Source of the DNA: Mesorhabditis belari | Lineage: Eukaryota > Nematoda > Chromadorea > Rhabditida > Rhabditidae | Direction: 5' to 3' | Assembly: GCA_958450365.1 (NCBI GenBank) | Contig: CAUEEP010000356.1 | Coordinates: 1-64,000 of the forward strand | DNA: 64,000 nucleotides | Shown here: one piece after another, positions 60,628 through 64,000 of the stretch | How the letters are laid out: every line of letters begins with the position of its first letter | How positions within the stretch are numbered: position 1 is the first letter of the stretch | Translations under genes and position numbers: made by a program | Notes under the pieces: model-generated | Seen by the model: only the letters and a program-made list of their open reading frames with translations | Database searches by the model: none | What the model was told of the DNA's origin: nothing

Positions 60628-61172
60628 GAGTCGATCGGTTGAGTGGATCGGTTGAGTGGATCGGTTGAGTGGATCGGTTGAGTGGATCGGTTGAGTGGAT
60701 CGGTTGAGTGGATCGGTTGAGTGGATCGGTTGAGTGGATCGGTTGAGTGGATCGGTTGAGTGGATCGGTTGAGTGGATCGGTTGAGTGGATCGGTTGAGT
60801 GGATCGGTTGAGTGGATCGGTTGAGTGGATCGGTTGAGTGGATCGGTTGAGTGGATCGGTTGAGTGGATCGGTTGAGTGGATCGGTTGAGTCGATCGGTT
60901 GAGTCGATCGGTTGAGTCGATCGGTTGAGTCGATCGGTTGAGTCGATCGGTTGAGTCGATCGGTTGAGTCGATCGGTTGAGTCGATCGGTTGAGTCGATC
61001 GGTTGAGTCGATCGGTTGAGTCGATCGGTTGAGTCGATCGGTTGAGTCGATCGGTTGAGTCGATCGGTTGAGTCGATCGGTTGAGTCGATCGGTTGAGTC
61101 GATCGGTTGAGTCGATCGGTTGAGTCGATCGGTTGAGTCGATCGGTTGAGTCGATCGGTTGAGTCGATCGGT
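60628..61172 (-). repeat. 13-bp minisatellite, about 42 copies in two homogeneous blocks
   Basis: Unit GAGTGGATCGGTT from the left to about 60888, then GAGTCGATCGGTT to the end: a single G/C difference separates two blocks of about 20 and 22 copies. The first unit at the left edge has the C form. Minus-strand 202-codon frame (STQPIDSTDRLNR repeat) is an artefact. Confidence 0.93.
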
Positions 61173-61307
61173 CTTAAAGAGTACTCCAAAAATTGACTAC
61201 GATAAATAGCACAGGAAATAAATATTAGATCTTAAGCTGACAAGGGAAAGGCAACAATAGGATGGGCTAAATGGCCCTAAAACTATTTAAAATTCAGGTG
61301 TTAATAC

Positions 61308-61590
61308 AAATGAGCCTAAGCCAAAGCCTAAGCCAAAGCCAAAGCCTAAGCCAAAGCCTAAGCCTAAGCCCAAGACTAAGCCTAAGCCTAAGCCTAAGCC
61401 TAAGCCTAAGCCAAAGCCAAAGCCTAAGCCTAAGCCTTAGCCTTAGCCTTAGCCTTAGCCTTAGCCTAAGCCTACGCACTAAGTCCAAGACTAAGCCTAA
61501 GCCTAAGCCTAAATGGGGGTTCAGCCCAAACCCAAATAGACTTAGTGCTAGGCGCTAGCCGCTAGCCTACGCACTAAGTCCAAGCCTAGT
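61308..61590 (-). repeat. Interstitial TTAGGC (telomere-type) array
   Basis: Plus strand shows CCTAAG/CCAAAG hexamers, that is TTAGGC and TTTGGC on the minus strand, about 30 copies with interruptions; the telomere unit of nematodes. 61503-61590 is an inverted copy of the segment at 19803-19892. Internal, not a chromosome end, as unique sequence follows on both sides. Confidence 0.85.
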
Positions 61591-61609
61591 AAAACAAAAG
61601 TTCTGTCAA

Positions 61610-61685
61610 AAAAAGAATTGAACTCGAGCAAAAGACGGAGCGCTCGTTTTGCATGCAAGTGCTTTAGCCACTACGCCGCAAAGGC
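61610..61685 (-). pseudogene. tRNA-like sequence
   Basis: Minus strand reads TTGCGGCGTAGTGGCTAAAGC (A-box-like), then GAGCGCTCC, then CGAGTTCAATTC (B-box-like). Stem pairing is poor. Confidence 0.45.
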
Positions 61686-61689
61686 AGGT

Positions 61690-62405
61690 TTGTGAAGCGT
61701 GAGAAAAAACCATAAAGGCGTTCGGCATAAAGGCATAAAGGCATTCGGCATAAAGGCATTAGCTTTCTAAATTTTCGCATTTTCACTCTAACATTTTTCA
61801 CCGCTTTCACCTAAACTTAAAACACGTATAACTTTTGATAAAAAGCCATTTTGCAAAAACGGAAAACAGATTCAGAATCAGCGTGAAATTCTGCGTCGAA
61901 TCGTCTATGGTTTAGCTCATTTGCTCCCATTCTAGTGTTACTTTTTCCTTGTGAACTTTGCGATTACACTAACCGGTCTTTGATTCTTAAAAATTTCGAA
62001 ATTTCCCGTCAAAACTCAAAAACGAATATGCAAAGCAGCCATTTCCCTTGTCATTTCCCTGTCTAATTCAAGGAATTTCCACTATTGTAAATTTTCTTTC
62101 CGAAAACCCGACCATTATCGACCCTTTGAATACAAAAAAAATGTAAAAAACGAGGTGATTCGGGGTCATTTCTTTTTTTGTTCTTCTTTTCCTCTTTTTT
62201 TCTTCTTTTTCTTCTTTTTCTTTTCCATTTTCTCGTTTTCCAACCATTTTCATTCACAGATTTACGAATTTTTCTCTAGTTTTTACCAGAGAAACCCTTG
62301 TGATTCAACAAATTTTTGGTGAAAGAATTGAAACATCAAAACAAAATGGATAGATATTTCGAAATTTTAATCTAAAACCTAATTTTTAGAGACAACAAAT
62401 TGCCA
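61690..62405. other. Intergenic, no gene recognised
   Basis: Repeats of CATAAAGGCATTCGG at 61710-61760, one copy of GATTCAGAATCAGCGTGAAA at 61868 and a C/T-rich tract at 62170-62230. No exon seen. Confidence 0.4.
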
Positions 62406-62411
62406 ACTCAA

Positions 62412-62726
62412 TCCAACGTCTCTGGGATAACCTAGGTATGGGATAACCTAGGTATGGGATAACCTAGGTATGGGATAACCTAGGTATGGGATAACCTAGG
62501 TATGGGGTAACCTAGGTATGGGGCAACCTAGGTATGGGGTAACCTAGGTATGGGGTAACCTAGGTATGGGGTAACCTAGGTATGGGATAACCTAGGTATG
62601 GGGTAACCTAGGTATGGGGTAACCTAGGTATGGGGTAACCTAGGTATGAGGTAACCTAGGTATGGGGTAACCTAGGTATGGGGTAACCTAGGTATGGGGT
62701 AACCTAGGTATGGGGTAACCTAGGGT
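62412..62726 (+). repeat. 16-bp minisatellite, about 20 copies
   Basis: Unit AACCTAGGTATGGGGT; the first copies carry GGGAT, later ones GGGGT. AvrII-like CCTAGG in every unit. Intergenic. Confidence 0.93.
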
Positions 62727-63726
62727 AGACAGTTGTCTGAACTTTGACGCTAATTTTCTCTATGTTTTTATCGGTAAATCTACAAAGAGGATATTATATT
62801 TCTTTACTCAAATTTCATGTAGATTCTAATAAAAGAAACCAGAAGTTGTTTGGGTTTCTATGCCTGGAGTTATGGACCATTTAACTGAATCGACTCTTCC
62901 AAATAGATAATCTAACTTTGACCAACGAACTTTTCAAGTTAAACTTTTGAAAAAGCTGAAGCGTTTCAAGGTGATTTTGGTGTCGAAAGTGTTTTCGGCT
63001 GGGTAAATTTTAAAACTAGTTTTAAAACTTTTTAAGAATTTTTAAATTTCTCTCTTATTCTCTTTAAATTTCTCTCTTATTCACGAAAGATTTCGCAAGA
63101 TTTTCTTTAGAAAATACGCTTTTGAAAAGACTGAAAGCATTTAGACTATTGGATTTTCTGAAAAAAACTAAAGCATACTGTATACTACAGGGCCCTGTAA
63201 TCGCGCACTTCTAAAAAACCTAGGTTTCAGAGCTCGCGTTTCCATTGACCAAAACACAAAATTAAAAAACAGTTCCCGATTAACTTTTTGCGTAGAATTC
63301 AGAAATTTGCTTTTTCAGCCTAGTTTATCAGCTAGATTTTTGTGAAAAAAATTATTTTGACTTTTCGGCGCAGAATATTGAAGAAATTTCATTGGAAAAT
63401 AGAATTCCACAAAAATTCAATCCAGTATTCTGAAAGAGCGTGATAAGAGCTATTGAATGACATATAACAACGACACAACGACACAATGACAATGACACAT
63501 TGAACACTTTATGGTTCGATGAAATATGAAATATGAAATTTCACTAACATCAAAGTCGCCGCCTTTAATTAATTTTGGATGATAGTTTTTGGATTATTTT
63601 ATTTTTCCCGTTCATTTTTAGGCCTAACTTAAAATTTGTAGTTGTAGTGTTCGAATTTTTGATTTAAAGACGATTATTTTTGTTACCTATGTGCAGGGTG
63701 TTCCACAATTACTGATACCGGATAAC
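62727..63726. other. Intergenic, no gene recognised
   Basis: AT-rich; repeated AATTTCTCTCTTATTC pair at 63047-63080 and GAAATATGAAAT pair near 63520. CAGGGTGTTCCACAATTA at 63694 resembles transposon ends but its partner would lie outside the window. Confidence 0.4.
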
Positions 63727-64000
63727 TACCGTAATAATTCTAATAGAAGACCATGGTCTTCTAATTTTCAACCCCTTCCCCAAAGGGTCTTCTATTAGAG
63801 ACTGGTCTTCTAATAGAGACTGGTCTTCTAATAGAGACTGGTCTTCTAATAGAGACTGGTCTTCTATTAGAGACTGGTCTTCTATTAGAGACTGGTCTTC
63901 TATTAGAGACTGGTCTTCTGTTAGAGACTGGTCTTCTATTAGAGACTGGTCTTCTGTTAGAGACTGGTCTTCTGTTAGAGACTGGTCTTCTGTTAGAGAC
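63727..64000 (+). repeat. TACCGTAA-ended element passing into an 18-bp array, cut by the window end
   Basis: TACCGTAATAATTCTAATAG at 63727 looks like a foldback end with TCTAATAGAAGACC, and is followed by an inverted TCTTCTATTAGA and then about 13 copies of AGAGACTGGTCTTCTATT plus variants (CTAATAG, CTGTTAG). The unit contains the element's own terminal motif. The array continues beyond 64000. Confidence 0.8.

Noticed and set aside
60581..61189. 202-codon minus-strand frame with STQPIDSTDRLNR repeats
   Set aside because: 13-bp array translated over three units; no non-repeat coding sequence around it.
61308..61590. Chromosome end (telomere)
   Set aside because: TTAGGC copies are degenerate and unique sequence follows on both sides.

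Overview
The window is eukaryotic and almost certainly from a nematode. Introns are numerous and AT-rich, and end in a pyrimidine run plus CAG or TAG. Some start codons sit just downstream of a 3' splice acceptor, as expected for spliced-leader trans-splicing. Degenerate TTAGGC repeats, the nematode telomere unit, occur inside the sequence. The gene families present (Gs alpha, alpha-type nicotinic receptor, small secreted C-type lectin) fit a rhabditid-like worm; I cannot name the species.

Four spliced genes were rebuilt exon by exon with phase checks. (1) A Gs-type G protein alpha subunit, + strand, 9716-23901, 10 coding exons, 379 aa. (2) An unrecognised 9-exon gene, - strand, 31012-27410, about 233 aa. 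(3) A secreted single-domain C-type lectin, + strand, 36214-43425, 7 exons, 187 aa. (4) A nicotinic acetylcholine receptor subunit of alpha type, - strand, 55770-44771, 16 exons, 543 aa. A short ORF at 58467-58637 could encode a 56-aa secreted peptide. Genes 1/2 and 3/4 converge; 2/3 diverge. Gs alpha and the receptor are both neuromuscular signalling proteins, but nothing shows that they are co-regulated.

Most of the rest is repeats. Over thirty different tandem arrays (periods 6 to 45 bp, many 12-21 bp) occupy introns and intergenic DNA, nearly every one with a unit found nowhere else in the window. At least fifteen foldback or MITE-like elements are present: a family starting GGGAGTGGGACAAATG (3 copies), a TACCGTAAATACT family, a TAGACATGG family, TTAGGYTRTCCAGAAAGTC elements, an internally deleted mariner, and GC-box hairpins. 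Three insertions (812-1195, 2532-2975, 56290-56981) have flanking 9-bp direct repeats. tRNA-like sequences with A and B boxes are common, none convincingly intact, and several lie in inverted pairs.

The main pattern is that many of the largest arrays lie inside foldback elements or tRNA-like sequences: 12.3-13.5, 15.2-15.8, 39.0-40.4, 56.3-57.0, 11.9, 41.4 and 63.7-64.0 kb. This suggests that such elements seed minisatellites here. The largest array, 69 copies of 17 bp, is open in all three forward frames and could be mistaken for a 433-aa protein.

Region guide: 1-9.7 kb, intergenic, foldbacks and arrays; 9.7-23.9 kb, Gs alpha; 23.9-27.4 kb, arrays and a four-unit tRNA-like array; 27.4-31.0 kb, unknown gene; 31.1-35.0 kb, adjacent foldbacks and a 32-bp array; 36.2-43.4 kb, lectin; 44.8-55.8 kb, receptor; 55.8-64.0 kb, foldbacks and arrays with no confident gene.
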